Assembly: GCF_025716945.1 (NCBI RefSeq)
Contig: NZ_JAOVZT010000006.1
Span: 184,848-236,175 of the forward strand
Source: Geodermatophilus sp. YIM 151500
GTDB lineage: Bacteria > Actinomycetota > Actinomycetes > Mycobacteriales > Geodermatophilaceae
DNA length: 51,328 bases
Direction: 5' to 3'
The notes under the pieces were generated by a model that had not been told where the DNA came from, made no database searches, and saw nothing but the letters and a program-made list of their open reading frames with translations. A program made the translations under genes and the position numbers. Numbering within the stretch: the stretch's first letter is position 1; each line of letters starts with the position of its first letter. Positions 32,192 through 41,584 of this stretch are shown piece by piece.

Positions 32192-32217
32192 TCAAGCCGA
32201 CGGCCGTTCGGACCGAT
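32192..32217 (+). promoter_or_regulatory. Sigma-28-like promoter element, copy 3
   Basis: TCAA (32192-32195), 16 bases, ACCGAT (32212-32217). The GTG start at 32227 is nine bases further and lacks a ribosome binding site, as at copy 2, so a leaderless transcript is likely. Confidence 0.6.
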
Positions 32218-32226
32218 CCCGGCGGC

Positions 32227-34284
32227 GTGGCCCTCCTCCGCCGTCTGCGCACCAGCAGCCTGCTGCTGCGTTTCGGCGTGCTCAGCCTGCTGCTGACCCT
32301 GGGCGTCGGTGCGCTGTTGTCCACGGTGCTGAGCCGGTCGATCACCGAACGGGCCCGCGAGCAGGCGGAGTGGACGGTCATCAGCACCGTCCGGCTGGGC
32401 CTCCAGCCGCAGTTGCACCCGTACGACCTGACGAACGGCTTCGACCCCGACCGGCTCGACCGGGTGCAGCGCGCGGTGCGGGCCGCGGAGGACAACCTGG
32501 ACGAGGGCGGGGCCTTCGACGACCTGGACCCCGTGGCGCTGAAGATCTTCGACGCGGACGGTGAGGTGGTCTGGGCCGACGACCACCGCCTGATCGGCCA
32601 ACGGTCGGAGTCCGACGAGCTCGCCGCCGCCCTGCGCGGCCACGTCGTGTCCGGCTTCACGACCGGCACGGACGACGCCGTCGAGGATCCGGACGGCGGG
32701 CGGCTGCTCGAGGTGTACGTGCCCATCCGGTACGAGGGGTGGCCGGAGCCCTCCGGCGTCATGGAGCTGTACCTGCCCTACGCGCCGGTCGAGGCGGCGA
32801 TCGCCGAGGACGTGCGCACGCTCACCCTCGTCCTGGCCGGCAGCCTGGCCGTCTTCTACGGGGCTGTCTTCGACCTCGTCGCCCGGGCGTCCCGACGCCT
32901 GCGGCGGCAGACCGAGGCGCTGCGGATCTCGGCCGACCGCAACCGCCACCAGGCGATGCACGACGCGCTCACCGGGCTGCCCAACCGGGTGCTGCTGCGC
33001 GACCGCACCGAGCAGGCGCTGACCGCGGCCGCACGGTCGGCCGGCGAGGTCGCCGTCCTGCTGGTGGACCTCGACCGGTTCAAGGAGATCAACGACACGC
33101 TCGGGCACTCCTACGGCGACGAGCTGATCTGCCAGATCGGTCCGCGCATCCGGTCGGTGCTCCGCGAGGGCGACACCGTCGCGCGGCTGGGCGGTGACGA
33201 GTTCGCCGTCCTGCTGCCGACCGTGGACGGCGCCGCGGAGGCCCGCGTGGTCGCCGAGCGGCTGCGGGCGGCGCTGCACCGACGGTTCGCCGTGCAGGAC
33301 GTCGCCCTCGACGTGGAGGCCAGCATCGGCATCGCGCTCTCCCCCTGGCACGGCACCGATCCCGAGGAACTCCTGCGCAGCGCCGACATCGCCATGTACG
33401 AGGCCAAGGAGGTCAAGGCCGGGGCCGTGCTCTTCGCCCCCGAGGTGCACGTCGCCGGCCCGTCCCGGCTCACCGTGCTCGGCGACCTCCGCGCCGCGCT
33501 CGAGTCGCGGGACGAACTGTTCCTCCACTTCCAGCCCAAGGTCACCCTCGACGGCACCCGGGTGGAGGGTGCGGAGGCGCTGCTCCGGTGGCGGCAGCCG
33601 GACCGCGGGAACGTGCCGCCGGCGGAGTTCGTGCCCGTCGCGGAAGGCACGGGCATCATCATCGACCTGACCGAGCGGGTGCTCGGCCTCGCGCTCGGCC
33701 AGCTGCGCGAGTGGTCGGACGAGGGTCTCGCCGTCCCGGTGGCCGTGAACCTGTCCGCCCGGTGCCTGCTCGACGCGTCGCTGCCCGACCGGGTGGCCCG
33801 GCTGCTGCGGGCGCACGGCGTGCCGGCCGGCCTGCTGCGCCTCGAGGTCACCGAGAGCGCGGTCATGAGCGACGTCGCCCGGTGCACGGACGTGCTCCAG
33901 CGCCTGCACGACCTGGGCGTCTCGCTCTCGATCGACGACTTCGGCACCGGCTACAGCTCGATGGTGCACCTGCGCCGGCTGCCGGTCGACGAGCTCAAGG
34001 TCGACCGCTCGTTCGTGCTCGGGATGACCACCAGCTCGGCCGACGCCGTCCTGGTGCGCACCGCGGTCGACCTCGGGCACAACCTGGGGCTGACCGTCGT
34101 CGCCGAGGGCGTCGAGGACGAGGAGCACGTGGCGGCGCTGCGTGCGCTCGGCTGCGACCTGGCGCAGGGCTACCACTTCGCCCGGCCGATGGCGGCGGAG
34201 GCGCTCACCGCCCTGCTGCGGGAGGCGCGGGCCGGCACGGGGCGCGCGCTGCCGGTATCCGCCGCCGGTCCGGTCGCGGTGTAG
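32227..34284 (+). CDS. Membrane GGDEF-EAL c-di-GMP enzyme
   Basis: This 685-aa protein has a transmembrane helix (about 12-35), an extracellular sensor domain (about 36-195), a second helix (about 197-218), then GGDEF (from about 240, HDALTGLPNRVLL) and EAL (about 415-665). The cyclase motif is intact (LGGDEFAVLLP) with I-site REGD five residues before it; the phosphodiesterase keeps [29 protein letters not shown] and KVDRSFV. Both reactions are possible and the net activity is unknown. The sensor region has the KIFDADGEVVWADDHRLIGQ pattern of single Cache/PAS-like periplasmic domains. It is monocistronic and ends at a hairpin. Confidence 0.92.
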   Translation: MALLRRLRTSSLLLRFGVLSLLLTLGVGALLSTVLSRSITERAREQAEWTVISTVRLGLQPQLHPYDLTNGFDPDRLDRVQRAVRAAEDNLDEGGAFDDLDPVALKIFDADGEVVWADDHRLIGQRSESDELAAALRGHVVSGFTTGTDDAVEDPDGGRLLEVYVPIRYEGWPEPSGVMELYLPYAPVEAAIAEDVRTLTLVLAGSLAVFYGAVFDLVARASRRLRRQTEALRISADRNRHQAMHDALTGLPNRVLLRDRTEQALTAAARSAGEVAVLLVDLDRFKEINDTLGHSYGDELICQIGPRIRSVLREGDTVARLGGDEFAVLLPTVDGAAEARVVAERLRAALHRRFAVQDVALDVEASIGIALSPWHGTDPEELLRSADIAMYEAKEVKAGAVLFAPEVHVAGPSRLTVLGDLRAALESRDELFLHFQPKVTLDGTRVEGAEALLRWRQPDRGNVPPAEFVPVAEGTGIIIDLTERVLGLALGQLREWSDEGLAVPVAVNLSARCLLDASLPDRVARLLRAHGVPAGLLRLEVTESAVMSDVARCTDVLQRLHDLGVSLSIDDFGTGYSSMVHLRRLPVDELKVDRSFVLGMTTSSADAVLVRTAVDLGHNLGLTVVAEGVEDEEHVAALRALGCDLAQGYHFARPMAAEALTALLREARAGTGRALPVSAAGPVAV

Positions 34285-34295
34285 CGGTCCGGGGC

Positions 34296-34320
34296 CTCCT
34301 CCCGCCGGCCCCGGGAGGAG
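34296..34320. terminator. Bidirectional hairpin terminator
   Basis: CTCCTCCCG (34296-34304) and CGGGAGGAG (34312-34320) form a perfect 9-bp stem with a 7-base loop between the convergent GGDEF-EAL gene and the membrane protein gene at 34370. Confidence 0.75.
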
Positions 34321-34369
34321 AACCGCCGGCCGGAGGGCGGCGCGGGCGGCGGTCGCGGCGATCAGCGGA

Positions 34370-35071
34370 TCAGCGGACGAGCCCGCCGGCGGGGTCCGGC
34401 TGCGGCTCGTCCCGCCGTGCGGCCGCGGCCTCGACCGAGGCCGTGCCCTGCCGGACGCGGACCGCCAGCACGGCCCCCGTCCCGACCAGGAGGACGCCGG
34501 CGACCGGACCGATCGGGGTGCCGGGCGGCGCCACGATGCCGGTGAGGACGCCGACCAGGTGGCCCAGCACCAGCCAGCGGGGCACGCTGCGGGCGACGAG
34601 CAGCGCCGCGCCGAGGAGCAGGCTGCTCACGACGGCCGCCAGGAACCCGACGGGGATGAGGGCGAACTCCGGCGTCGCGACGAAGGCGTCGGCGAGGGCC
34701 ACGGCGGCGTCGTCGTCGATCGGCGCGGTGGCGGCCAGCCGCAGGACGCTCGCCTCCGCGATGAACGAGACGGCCAGCGCGAGCGCGGCGACGACCGACA
34801 CCGCGACCCCGGCCGTCGCCAGCCGCTGGATCCGCCCGCCGACCAGGGAGCGCAACCCCACGGCCGCGGGGACGAGCAGCAGCGCGCCCACGGCGGCCGA
34901 GAGGTGGACGGCGGACCAGGTACCGGGGGACTCGGCCGTTCCGTGGAGCAGACCGTGCCCGGAGAGCTCCACGGGCGGGTGCAGCAGCGTGTTGACCGCG
35001 ATGAGCACGGGCTGGGCCACCACGGCGATCGCGAGCACGAGCGAGCCTCGGGACGGGACGGGATCGGACAC
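34370..35071 (-). CDS. Six-helix membrane protein, DUF4386-like
   Basis: This 233-aa protein has about six hydrophobic helices (LVLAIAVVAQPVLIAVNTLL, AVHLSAAVGALLLVPAAVGL, AGVAVSVVAALALAVSFIAEA, ALIPVGFLAAVVSSLLLGAALL, WLVLGHLVGVLTGIVAPP, GPVAGVLLVGTGAVLAVRV). The pattern resembles DUF4386 proteins of unknown role, but I am not sure of the family. GTG at 35071 follows GGAGG closely. It is 108 bases from the response regulator on the same strand and upstream of nothing else, so it is probably a separate unit. Confidence 0.75.
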   Translation of the reverse strand: MSDPVPSRGSLVLAIAVVAQPVLIAVNTLLHPPVELSGHGLLHGTAESPGTWSAVHLSAAVGALLLVPAAVGLRSLVGGRIQRLATAGVAVSVVAALALAVSFIAEASVLRLAATAPIDDDAAVALADAFVATPEFALIPVGFLAAVVSSLLLGAALLVARSVPRWLVLGHLVGVLTGIVAPPGTPIGPVAGVLLVGTGAVLAVRVRQGTASVEAAAARRDEPQPDPAGGLVR

Positions 35072-35179
35072 GGCCTACCTCCTCGGGAGGTCGTCGGGGG
35101 ACGGCCACACCGTCGCGGCCGACGTGTCCCGGGGGGAAGGGCGCAGGTGTCCCGATGCGACCGGGGCGAGCGGTCCCGC

Positions 35180-35824
35180 TCAGCCGGCCCCGAGCCCCGC
35201 ATCGCGGGCCCGGGCGACGGCCTCGCCGCGGTCGGTCACGTGAAGCTTGCCGAAGACGTTGGACACGTGGTTGCGCACCGTCTTCTCCGACAGGGACAAC
35301 CGCTGCGCGATCGCCGGGTTGGTCAGCCCGTGAGCAACCAGGTCGAGGACCTCCCGCTCGCGGTCGGTCAGCCCCGGGAAGGGCGCGGGAGGTCGGGTGC
35401 TCCCACCGGCGAACCAGGCGAGCACCCGGGCCGCGATGCCGGCGCTGAAGACGACCTCACCGTGGGCCACCGTCTCCAGGGCGCGGGCGATCTCCCGCCG
35501 GTCGGCGCCCTTGAGCAGGTAGCCCCTGGCCCCGGCGCGCATCGCGGCGAACACCGGCTCCTCGCCCTCGAGCATCGTCAGCACCAGCACCGCCGTCTCC
35601 GGGGCCCGGGCAACGATCGCGCGGGTCGCCTCGATGCCGTTGAGGCCGGGCAGGTTGAGGTCCATGACGACGACGTCCGGTGCCAGCTCGACCGCCCGCT
35701 CGACCGCCGCGGCGCCGTCACCGGCCTCGCCGACGACCTCGACCCCCGTCAGGGATGCCAGCGCGGTGACCAGGCCGTCCCGGTAGAGGGGGTGGTCGTC
35801 GACGACGAGCACGCGCACCGTCAC
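35180..35824 (-). CDS. NarL/LuxR-type response regulator
   Basis: This 214-aa regulator has a receiver domain (VRVLVVDDHPLYRDGLV, phospho-Asp in APDVVVMDLNLPGLNG, conserved Lys in GYLLKGADR) and a LuxR-type helix-turn-helix (LTDREREVLDLVAHGLTNPAIAQRLSLSEKTVRNHVSNVFGKLHVTDRGEAVARAR). The GTG at 35824 overlaps the stop of the kinase gene by 4 bases (GTGA), so kinase and regulator are a cognate pair. Targets are unknown; membrane-kinase/NarL pairs of this type often control envelope stress or drug-efflux genes, which is only a generality. Confidence 0.92.
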   Translation of the reverse strand: MTVRVLVVDDHPLYRDGLVTALASLTGVEVVGEAGDGAAAVERAVELAPDVVVMDLNLPGLNGIEATRAIVARAPETAVLVLTMLEGEEPVFAAMRAGARGYLLKGADRREIARALETVAHGEVVFSAGIAARVLAWFAGGSTRPPAPFPGLTDREREVLDLVAHGLTNPAIAQRLSLSEKTVRNHVSNVFGKLHVTDRGEAVARARDAGLGAG

Positions 35825-37860
35825 GGCGCCTCCAGCGGCAGGACGACCTCCACGCGCGTGCCCGGGCCGGGCTCCCGGCGGGCCACCACGCAGCTTCCGC
35901 CGAGCTCCGCGGCGCGTGCCCGCATCGAGGCCAGCCCGACCCCGGGCACCGATGCGGCGGGGATGCCGGTGCCGTCGTCGTCCACCCGGACACGCAACGT
36001 GCCGGCGGTGCGCCGCACCTGGACCTCGATCCGGGACGGCGCGGCGTGCCGGGCCGCGTTGGCCACCGCCTCGGTGACGATCCGGTAGGCGGCCACTTCC
36101 GCGGCGGCGGGCAGCTCGCCGATGTCGGCGGCGGACACCTCGACGGTGGTGCCGGGTGCGGCGAACCGGGAGCCGAACTCGCGGAGGGCACCGCCGAGGC
36201 CCAGGTCGTCCAGCGCAAGCGGGCGCAGCCCGCTGACCACGCCCCGCACCTCGCCGACGGCGGTCTTGAGGCCGGGCACGACGCGGTCGAGCACCGCGAC
36301 AGCGGCGGCCGGGTCCGCGTCGACGAGGTCGCGGGCGGTCTCGGCCTGCAGCGCCAGCGCGGCCAGTGACGGGCCGAGCCCGTCGTGCAGCTCCCGGTGC
36401 AGCCGCCGCCGCTCCTCCTCGCGGGCGGTGACCACCTGCTCGCGCGAGTGGTCGAGGTCGCGGGTCAGCAGCACGGTGCGCACGGCGACGGCGGCCTGCC
36501 GGGCCAGCCCGGTCAGCAGCCGCCGCTCCTGCCGGCGCATCCCGCCGGGGCGGACGCCGACCACCAGGCGGCCGACGTCGGTGCCGCCATAGGTGAGCGG
36601 CACGGTCTCGATCGGTCCCTGCCGCCGGCCGTGCGCGACGACCTCGCCGTCGGCGAGCTCCACGGCGACGAAGGGCAGCCGCAGCGCGGTGGCCACCGAG
36701 GCCACCAGCTCCGGCAGCACCTCGTCGGTGACCGCGTCGGCGTCGCGGGTGGCCTCCAGTCGCGCACCGAGCCGGCCGAGCAGCGCGTAGGGCTCCTCCC
36801 GGTCGCCGTGCACCAGCCGGTTCACCCCGACCCGCAGCCGCCGCAGCAGCGGCTCGGCCAGCAGCGCGACCACCGCGGTGACCACGATCGGCGCGCCCGT
36901 GGTGGGCCCGAGCAGCCAGCCCAGCAGGCCGACGACGGCGACGTAGGCGGCGAGCACGCACGCGGTCAGCGCGCCGTAGACCAGTGACCGGCTGATCGCC
37001 ACGTCGGCGTCCCACAGGCCGTGCCGCAGCGCCGCCACGAGGCAGGCGGCCGGCAGCGGGACCATCGCCAGCGCGGTGACCAGCGGCCCGGCCGCGAAGC
37101 CGGCGGCGTACAGCAGCACGGTGGCGACCCCGCCCAGCAGCAGCCACTCGAGCTGTTCGCGCTCCTCGCCGGCGGACGCCCGCCAGCGGCTGAACAGGGC
37201 GGCGAAGGCGGCGGCTACGGCGCCGACGGCCAGCAGCGCCACCGGGACGGCGACCCAGCCGGCGACCACCCAGTCGGCGCCGAACGGGTTGCGCGCTCCG
37301 GCTGCGACCAGGTCCGGCGGGGCCCAGTCGTCATAGGGGGTGAGCGCCCAGGACGCCGCCGTGGTGACGACCGCGGTCAGCGACAGGGCGAGCGCCGGGC
37401 GCCAGCGCGGCGACGGCAGCCGGCCGTCGGGCAGCAGCAGCGGCAGCAGCGTGCCGAGGGCGACCAGCGACGCCGACCACAGCCAGACCGACGCCCACAG
37501 CGCCACTGCGGGGAGGGCGCCGGCCTCTCCCCGGGCGAAGGCGCCGACGCCGTACTCCGTGGTCAGCAGCGCGAGCGCCTGGGTGGCGCCGATGCCGAGC
37601 AGCAGCCACCCGGTGATCGACCGCGGGCGGGCACGCGCGAGCCAGGCCCCGGTCGTGCTGTAGGCCAGCGCCGCGGTGCCCTGCATGAGCCACCAGTCGG
37701 TGACCCCGGCGGTGATCGGCCCCGGACGGTCGGTCAGGTGCAGCACGCCGCCGGCCAGGGCGGCCAGCACCGCGGCGCCGCCGAGGGCGATCGGCACGGA
37801 CCCGGAGACCCTGGGCCGGGGCGCCGCCCACCGCAGGCGCACCGCCGACGGAACGATCAC
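35821..37860 (-). CDS. Membrane sensor histidine kinase (HisKA_3)
   Basis: This kinase of about 679 aa has nine or so membrane helices in its first half, including SVPIALGGAAVLAALAGGVLHL, WLLLGIGATQALALL, ALWASVWLWSASLVALGTLLPLLLP and a pair around 295-345. A GAF-like segment (about 360-480) follows, then the HisKA_3 H-box REEERRRLHRELHDGLGPSLAALALQ and the ATPase domain with N-box RIVTEAVANAARHA and VDDDGTGIP. GTG 37860 is chosen because a CACCAT -10-like box lies six bases upstream; an open frame to 37902 would nearly touch the tRNA. It pairs with the overlapping response regulator. Confidence 0.9.
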   Translation of the reverse strand: MIVPSAVRLRWAAPRPRVSGSVPIALGGAAVLAALAGGVLHLTDRPGPITAGVTDWWLMQGTAALAYSTTGAWLARARPRSITGWLLLGIGATQALALLTTEYGVGAFARGEAGALPAVALWASVWLWSASLVALGTLLPLLLPDGRLPSPRWRPALALSLTAVVTTAASWALTPYDDWAPPDLVAAGARNPFGADWVVAGWVAVPVALLAVGAVAAAFAALFSRWRASAGEEREQLEWLLLGGVATVLLYAAGFAAGPLVTALAMVPLPAACLVAALRHGLWDADVAISRSLVYGALTACVLAAYVAVVGLLGWLLGPTTGAPIVVTAVVALLAEPLLRRLRVGVNRLVHGDREEPYALLGRLGARLEATRDADAVTDEVLPELVASVATALRLPFVAVELADGEVVAHGRRQGPIETVPLTYGGTDVGRLVVGVRPGGMRRQERRLLTGLARQAAVAVRTVLLTRDLDHSREQVVTAREEERRRLHRELHDGLGPSLAALALQAETARDLVDADPAAAVAVLDRVVPGLKTAVGEVRGVVSGLRPLALDDLGLGGALREFGSRFAAPGTTVEVSAADIGELPAAAEVAAYRIVTEAVANAARHAAPSRIEVQVRRTAGTLRVRVDDDGTGIPAASVPGVGLASMRARAAELGGSCVVARREPGPGTRVEVVLPLEAP

Positions 37861-37910
37861 CGGCCCATGGTGGAGTAGCGCGGCTCCGGCGTCACGGGAC
37901 ATCGCAGCGG

Positions 37911-37981
37911 AGCGGGTGAAGGGAATCGAACCCTCACTGTCAGCTTGGGAAGCTGATGTTCTGCCATTGAACTACACCCGC
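37911..37981 (-). tRNA. tRNA-Gly, anticodon CCC
   Basis: Read on the minus strand this folds as a 71-nt tRNA: acceptor GCGGGTG pairs with CACCCGC and the discriminator is U. The T arm contains GGTTCGATTCC, the D arm AGTTCAATGGCAGAA, and the anticodon loop TTCCCAA gives CCC for GGG glycine codons. The 3' CCA is not encoded (CCG follows). As I recall, Mycobacterium also has a glycine tRNA close to dcd. Confidence 0.95.
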
Positions 37982-38040
37982 GGGTGCCCGACAGACTACC
38001 CGGCCCGCGCCGACGCCTCGACACGGGCCGGGCGGCGTCG

Positions 38041-40788
38041 TCAGATCGCGACGCCGGTGCAGGAGGCCGAGCAGTCCAGCGACCAGATGCCACCGAGGGC
38101 GGCGAACCGGGACGAGCGGACCAGACGCTCACCGGCGGGGCCGCTCCGCACGACGGGGCCGGCGTCCGTGCCGGGCGCCGAGCCGTCGCCGGGCTCCTGG
38201 CCCGTGTCGGGCTCCGAGCCGTCGTCGGGATCGGTCCCGTCGTCCGTGCCGGGGTCCGTGCCGCCGGTGCCCGGACCGGTGCCGCCCGGGCCGGGATCGG
38301 TCCCGTCGGCGGGGTCGCCGCCGTCCGTGCCTGGGCCTGCTCCGCCGGGTCCGTCACCCGGGGCGGGAGCGTCCTCGGCGTACGTCAGCGCCCGGCTGAG
38401 CACGGTCGCCCGCCGGTCGGCCGACCAGATCGCGACGTCGTAGGCGCCGGCCACGCGTGCGGGAGCCCGGAAGACCAGCTTCGTCGTCGACGCGCTGACC
38501 ACCTCGGCGGTCGCGCTGGACCCGACGAGCACCGTCGGCTCCGCCGGCAACGCCCGGCCGGTCACGGTGACCAGCGTGCCGCCCGCGGTCGAGACGCGCG
38601 TCGGGCTCAGCGACGTGACCCGCCACTCGCCGACCTCGGGGTAGGTGCGCGTGCCGCCGTCGGCCGGCGTCCCCGGCGTCACGGGCGAGCCACCGGTGCC
38701 GGGCGGCGGGGTGGTGCCGCCGGTACCGTCCGGCGTGTCCGGTCCGGACGGCGGCTCGCCGCCGTCCTCCCCGCCGGGCCCGGTGCCGTCGCCGGTGCCG
38801 GCATCCCCGCCGGTGCCGGGAGCGCCGACCGGACCGGATCCGCCGCCCGCGCCGGGGCCGACCGGCCCGTCCGCGTCCTCGCCGTGGCCGCTGTCGTCGC
38901 CGCCGGTGCCCGGAGACGTGTCGAGGTCCCGCGGTCCTCCGGTGCCGCCGGGGGGCGTCGGCAGGGGGGATGTGCCCGGATCGGGCGCGGTCGTCCCGCC
39001 GCCCGGCGGTGTGCCGGGCACGGTGCCCGTCCCCGTCCCGGGCGGGGTGCCCGGTGACGTGCCGGGGGAGGTGTCCGGTGACGTGCCACCCGGCGCGGAC
39101 GGCGGCTCGGCCGCCGCACCCACCAGCAGCGGCGCGGCGTACGTGCGACCGACCGGCTCGCCGTCACGGTGGAGCTGCACGGTCAGCACGTACCGGCCGT
39201 CACCCAGCTGCACGGTCGGCGACAGGCGCAGGCCCTCGACGCCGCTCCGGCTGCCCAGGGGGAACACCGCGTCACCGGCGTCGTCCGTCGCGACGGTGAC
39301 GCCGTCCAGCGTGACGTCCTTGCCGGACAGCGCCCAGATCTCCCCGGCGGTCTCCATGCCGAGGCCCAGGGCGACCGAGTACGCGCCTTCGCCGTCCGGG
39401 CCGCTCGCGCCGATCACCGGCGACACCTCCCCGGCCGGCGCGGTCATCGACGAGAACGCGTAGCGCACCTGGGAGGCGCTGGCACCGGCCAGTGCCGCCA
39501 CGGAGAGCCGGCCGCCGGTGACCGACCGGCCCGCGAACGCGGGCACGGGATCGACGTCGGCCAACAGCGCCTGCTTGATCTCCTGGGCACCCGCCGCCGG
39601 CAGCGCCGACCGGTGGAGGGCGACGGCGGCCGCGACGAGCGGGGCCGAGAAGGACGTGCCGTCCAGGAGCCCGTATCCACCGGTGTCCGTCGTGACGAAG
39701 ACCTGGGTGCCCGGCGCGAACAGGTCGACCGACGTCGCGCCGTAGGCGGAGAAGGAGCTCACCGTGTCGGCGGCGGTCGAGGCGCCGACGGTGACGACGT
39801 TCGCGTCGGTGAGGCTGGCCGGGTAGGAGACCTGCGTGTCGCGGTTGGCGGAGTCGTTGCCGGCCGCGGCCACGACGAGCACGTCGTGCGCCGCCGCGTA
39901 GGCCACCGCCGAGCGCAGCGCTCCCAGCGCGGTGCCGGTCACCGCGCCGCCCCACGAGGCGTTGATGACGTCGGCGCCGTGGTCGACGGCGTAGCGGATG
40001 GCCTCCGCGCCGAGGAAGACGTCCATGGTGCGGCCGCCACCCACCACCAGCGGCATGATCGTCGTGTCCGGCGCGAGGCCGGCCAGCCCGTGGCCGTTGC
40101 CCGCTCGGGCGCCCACGACACCGGAGACGGCCGCGCCGTGCAGGCCCATGCCGCCGTTGTCGACGTCGGGCGAGTGCGCGTAGAAGTTCCAGCCGTGGCA
40201 GTCGCCGGCCTTGCCGTTGCCGTCGGTGTCGACGCTGCCGCAGGGCTCGTCCGGATTGGTCCACAGCGAGCCGGCCAGGTCGGGGTGGTCGGAGTCGAAG
40301 CCGCTGTCGATGACCGCGACCACCGTCCCCGCCCCCGTGGCGGCGTCCCACGCTTCCGGTGCGTCCACGTCGGCGTCGGCGACGGCCGGCTGCCCGTAGG
40401 CGTTGCTGCCGGTGTTGTCCAGGTGCCAGCCGTAGCCCGCGAAGTAGGGGTCGGTCACCGCGCCGAGCAGCGGCAGGGAGACGGACGGCTCGACACCGGC
40501 CACGCCGGGCACCGAGGCGAGGTCGCCCGCGGACAGGTCGTCGGTGGCCACCAGCACGCGGCCGTCGCTGAGCGCCTGGGCGCTGACGACGCCGTCCACC
40601 GTCTCGAGGGCTGCCGGCAGGTCGCTGCCGGCAGCCGTCACGACATAGCGGGTCAGGCCGTCGCCCTCGCCCAGGTCGGTGATCACCGGGACGGCGGGGC
40701 CGGCCAACGCCGCCCAAGCCGCCGCCCCGGCGTACCCCGCGACCGCTGCCGCCGTCAGCAGCACAGCCTGTGCGCGCTTGCCCCTCAT
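38041..40788 (-). CDS. Secreted subtilisin-like serine protease with IPT domain
   Basis: This 915-aa S8 peptidase starts with a signal peptide or anchor ([27 protein letters not shown]). The catalytic triad is intact: Asp161 in [16 protein letters not shown], His217 in [10 protein letters not shown] and Ser381 in [13 protein letters not shown], with oxyanion Asn311 in AAAGNDS. GLHGAA replaces the usual HGTHVAG, so the His motif is atypical. After a beta-rich domain come long Gly/Pro/Thr/Asp repeats (about 560-740), an IPT/TIG domain ([28 protein letters not shown]...), a second disordered linker and a C-terminal [14 protein letters not shown] with two Cys. It is divergent from dcd; the ribosome binding site is GGAGG. 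Confidence 0.92.
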   Translation of the reverse strand: MRGKRAQAVLLTAAAVAGYAGAAAWAALAGPAVPVITDLGEGDGLTRYVVTAAGSDLPAALETVDGVVSAQALSDGRVLVATDDLSAGDLASVPGVAGVEPSVSLPLLGAVTDPYFAGYGWHLDNTGSNAYGQPAVADADVDAPEAWDAATGAGTVVAVIDSGFDSDHPDLAGSLWTNPDEPCGSVDTDGNGKAGDCHGWNFYAHSPDVDNGGMGLHGAAVSGVVGARAGNGHGLAGLAPDTTIMPLVVGGGRTMDVFLGAEAIRYAVDHGADVINASWGGAVTGTALGALRSAVAYAAAHDVLVVAAAGNDSANRDTQVSYPASLTDANVVTVGASTAADTVSSFSAYGATSVDLFAPGTQVFVTTDTGGYGLLDGTSFSAPLVAAAVALHRSALPAAGAQEIKQALLADVDPVPAFAGRSVTGGRLSVAALAGASASQVRYAFSSMTAPAGEVSPVIGASGPDGEGAYSVALGLGMETAGEIWALSGKDVTLDGVTVATDDAGDAVFPLGSRSGVEGLRLSPTVQLGDGRYVLTVQLHRDGEPVGRTYAAPLLVGAAAEPPSAPGGTSPDTSPGTSPGTPPGTGTGTVPGTPPGGGTTAPDPGTSPLPTPPGGTGGPRDLDTSPGTGGDDSGHGEDADGPVGPGAGGGSGPVGAPGTGGDAGTGDGTGPGGEDGGEPPSGPDTPDGTGGTTPPPGTGGSPVTPGTPADGGTRTYPEVGEWRVTSLSPTRVSTAGGTLVTVTGRALPAEPTVLVGSSATAEVVSASTTKLVFRAPARVAGAYDVAIWSADRRATVLSRALTYAEDAPAPGDGPGGAGPGTDGGDPADGTDPGPGGTGPGTGGTDPGTDDGTDPDDGSEPDTGQEPGDGSAPGTDAGPVVRSGPAGERLVRSSRFAALGGIWSLDCSASCTGVAI

Positions 40789-40941
40789 GCCCGTCCTCCG
40801 GACGCGACCGCCCCGGCCCCTCCGGTGCGGGCCCGCGGTCCGGCGGGCAGGCGTCGTCCCAGCGGAGAGCGGCAGGTCGGGGACGGGACCTGAGCCGTCC
40901 GGCCGTCCGCTCACCCGTGAGGAGGAGGGACGCCGCTTCCC

Positions 40942-40947
40942 TACACT
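40942..40947 (+). promoter_or_regulatory. -10 element of dcd
   Basis: TACACT lies seven bases before the ATG at 40955, with no ribosome binding site between, so dcd is probably read from a leaderless transcript. Confidence 0.5.
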
Positions 40948-40954
40948 CCGGCGC

Positions 40955-41542
40955 ATGCTGCTGAGCGACCGCGACATCACGGCCGCGATCGCCGAGGGCC
41001 GCCTCGGCATCGAGCCCTACGACGCGGCCCTGGTGCAGCCCTCGAGCATCGACGTCCGGCTCGACCGGTTCTTCCGGGTGTTCAACAACGCGCGGTACAC
41101 CCACATCGACCCGGCGGTGCAGCAGGACGACCTCACCACGCTCGTGGAGCCCGACGGTGACGACCCGTTCGTGCTGCACCCCGGTGAGTTCGTGCTGGGG
41201 TCGACGTTGGAGGTCGTCACCGTCCCCGACGACCTCGCCGCCCGCCTCGAGGGCAAATCGAGTCTAGGCCGTCTCGGATTGCTGACGCACTCGACGGCGG
41301 GCTTCGTCGACCCGGGGTTCTCCGGGCACATCACCCTCGAGCTGTCGAACGTGGCGAACCTGCCGATCACGCTGTGGCCCGGCATGAAGATCGGCCAGCT
41401 GTGCCTGTTCCGGCTGACCACGCCCGCGGAGCACCCCTACGGTTCGGCGGTCTACGGCTCGCGGTACCAGGACCAGCGCGGGCCGACGCCGTCCCGCTCG
41501 TTCCGCAACTTCACCCGCGCGGAGACCCGCCGGCCGGTGTGA
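40955..41542 (+). CDS. dcd: dCTP deaminase
   Basis: This 195-aa enzyme deaminates dCTP, either to dUTP or, in the bifunctional form known in Mycobacterium, directly to dUMP. It starts [23 protein letters not shown], followed by [54 protein letters not shown] and [13 protein letters not shown], the full trimeric dUTPase-fold signature with the catalytic Glu in LELSN. The tail [17 protein letters not shown] is also typical. Actinobacterial Dcd is often bifunctional, so either reaction is possible. The position near the Fe-S reductase and dnaK operon follows the mycobacterial order (Rv0321, Rv0338c, Rv0350). Confidence 0.95.
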   Translation: MLLSDRDITAAIAEGRLGIEPYDAALVQPSSIDVRLDRFFRVFNNARYTHIDPAVQQDDLTTLVEPDGDDPFVLHPGEFVLGSTLEVVTVPDDLAARLEGKSSLGRLGLLTHSTAGFVDPGFSGHITLELSNVANLPITLWPGMKIGQLCLFRLTTPAEHPYGSAVYGSRYQDQRGPTPSRSFRNFTRAETRRPV

Positions 41543-41584
41543 CGGACCCGTCCGGTCGGGCGGACGACGCGGCGACGGTGCGCG

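Noticed and set aside
34142-36088. A 648-codon plus-strand frame and many similar long frames opposite the kinase, subtilase, Fe-S and znu genes
   Set aside because: All are antisense or alternative-frame shadows typical at about 73% GC; composition is Arg/Pro/Gly-rich and no motif is present.
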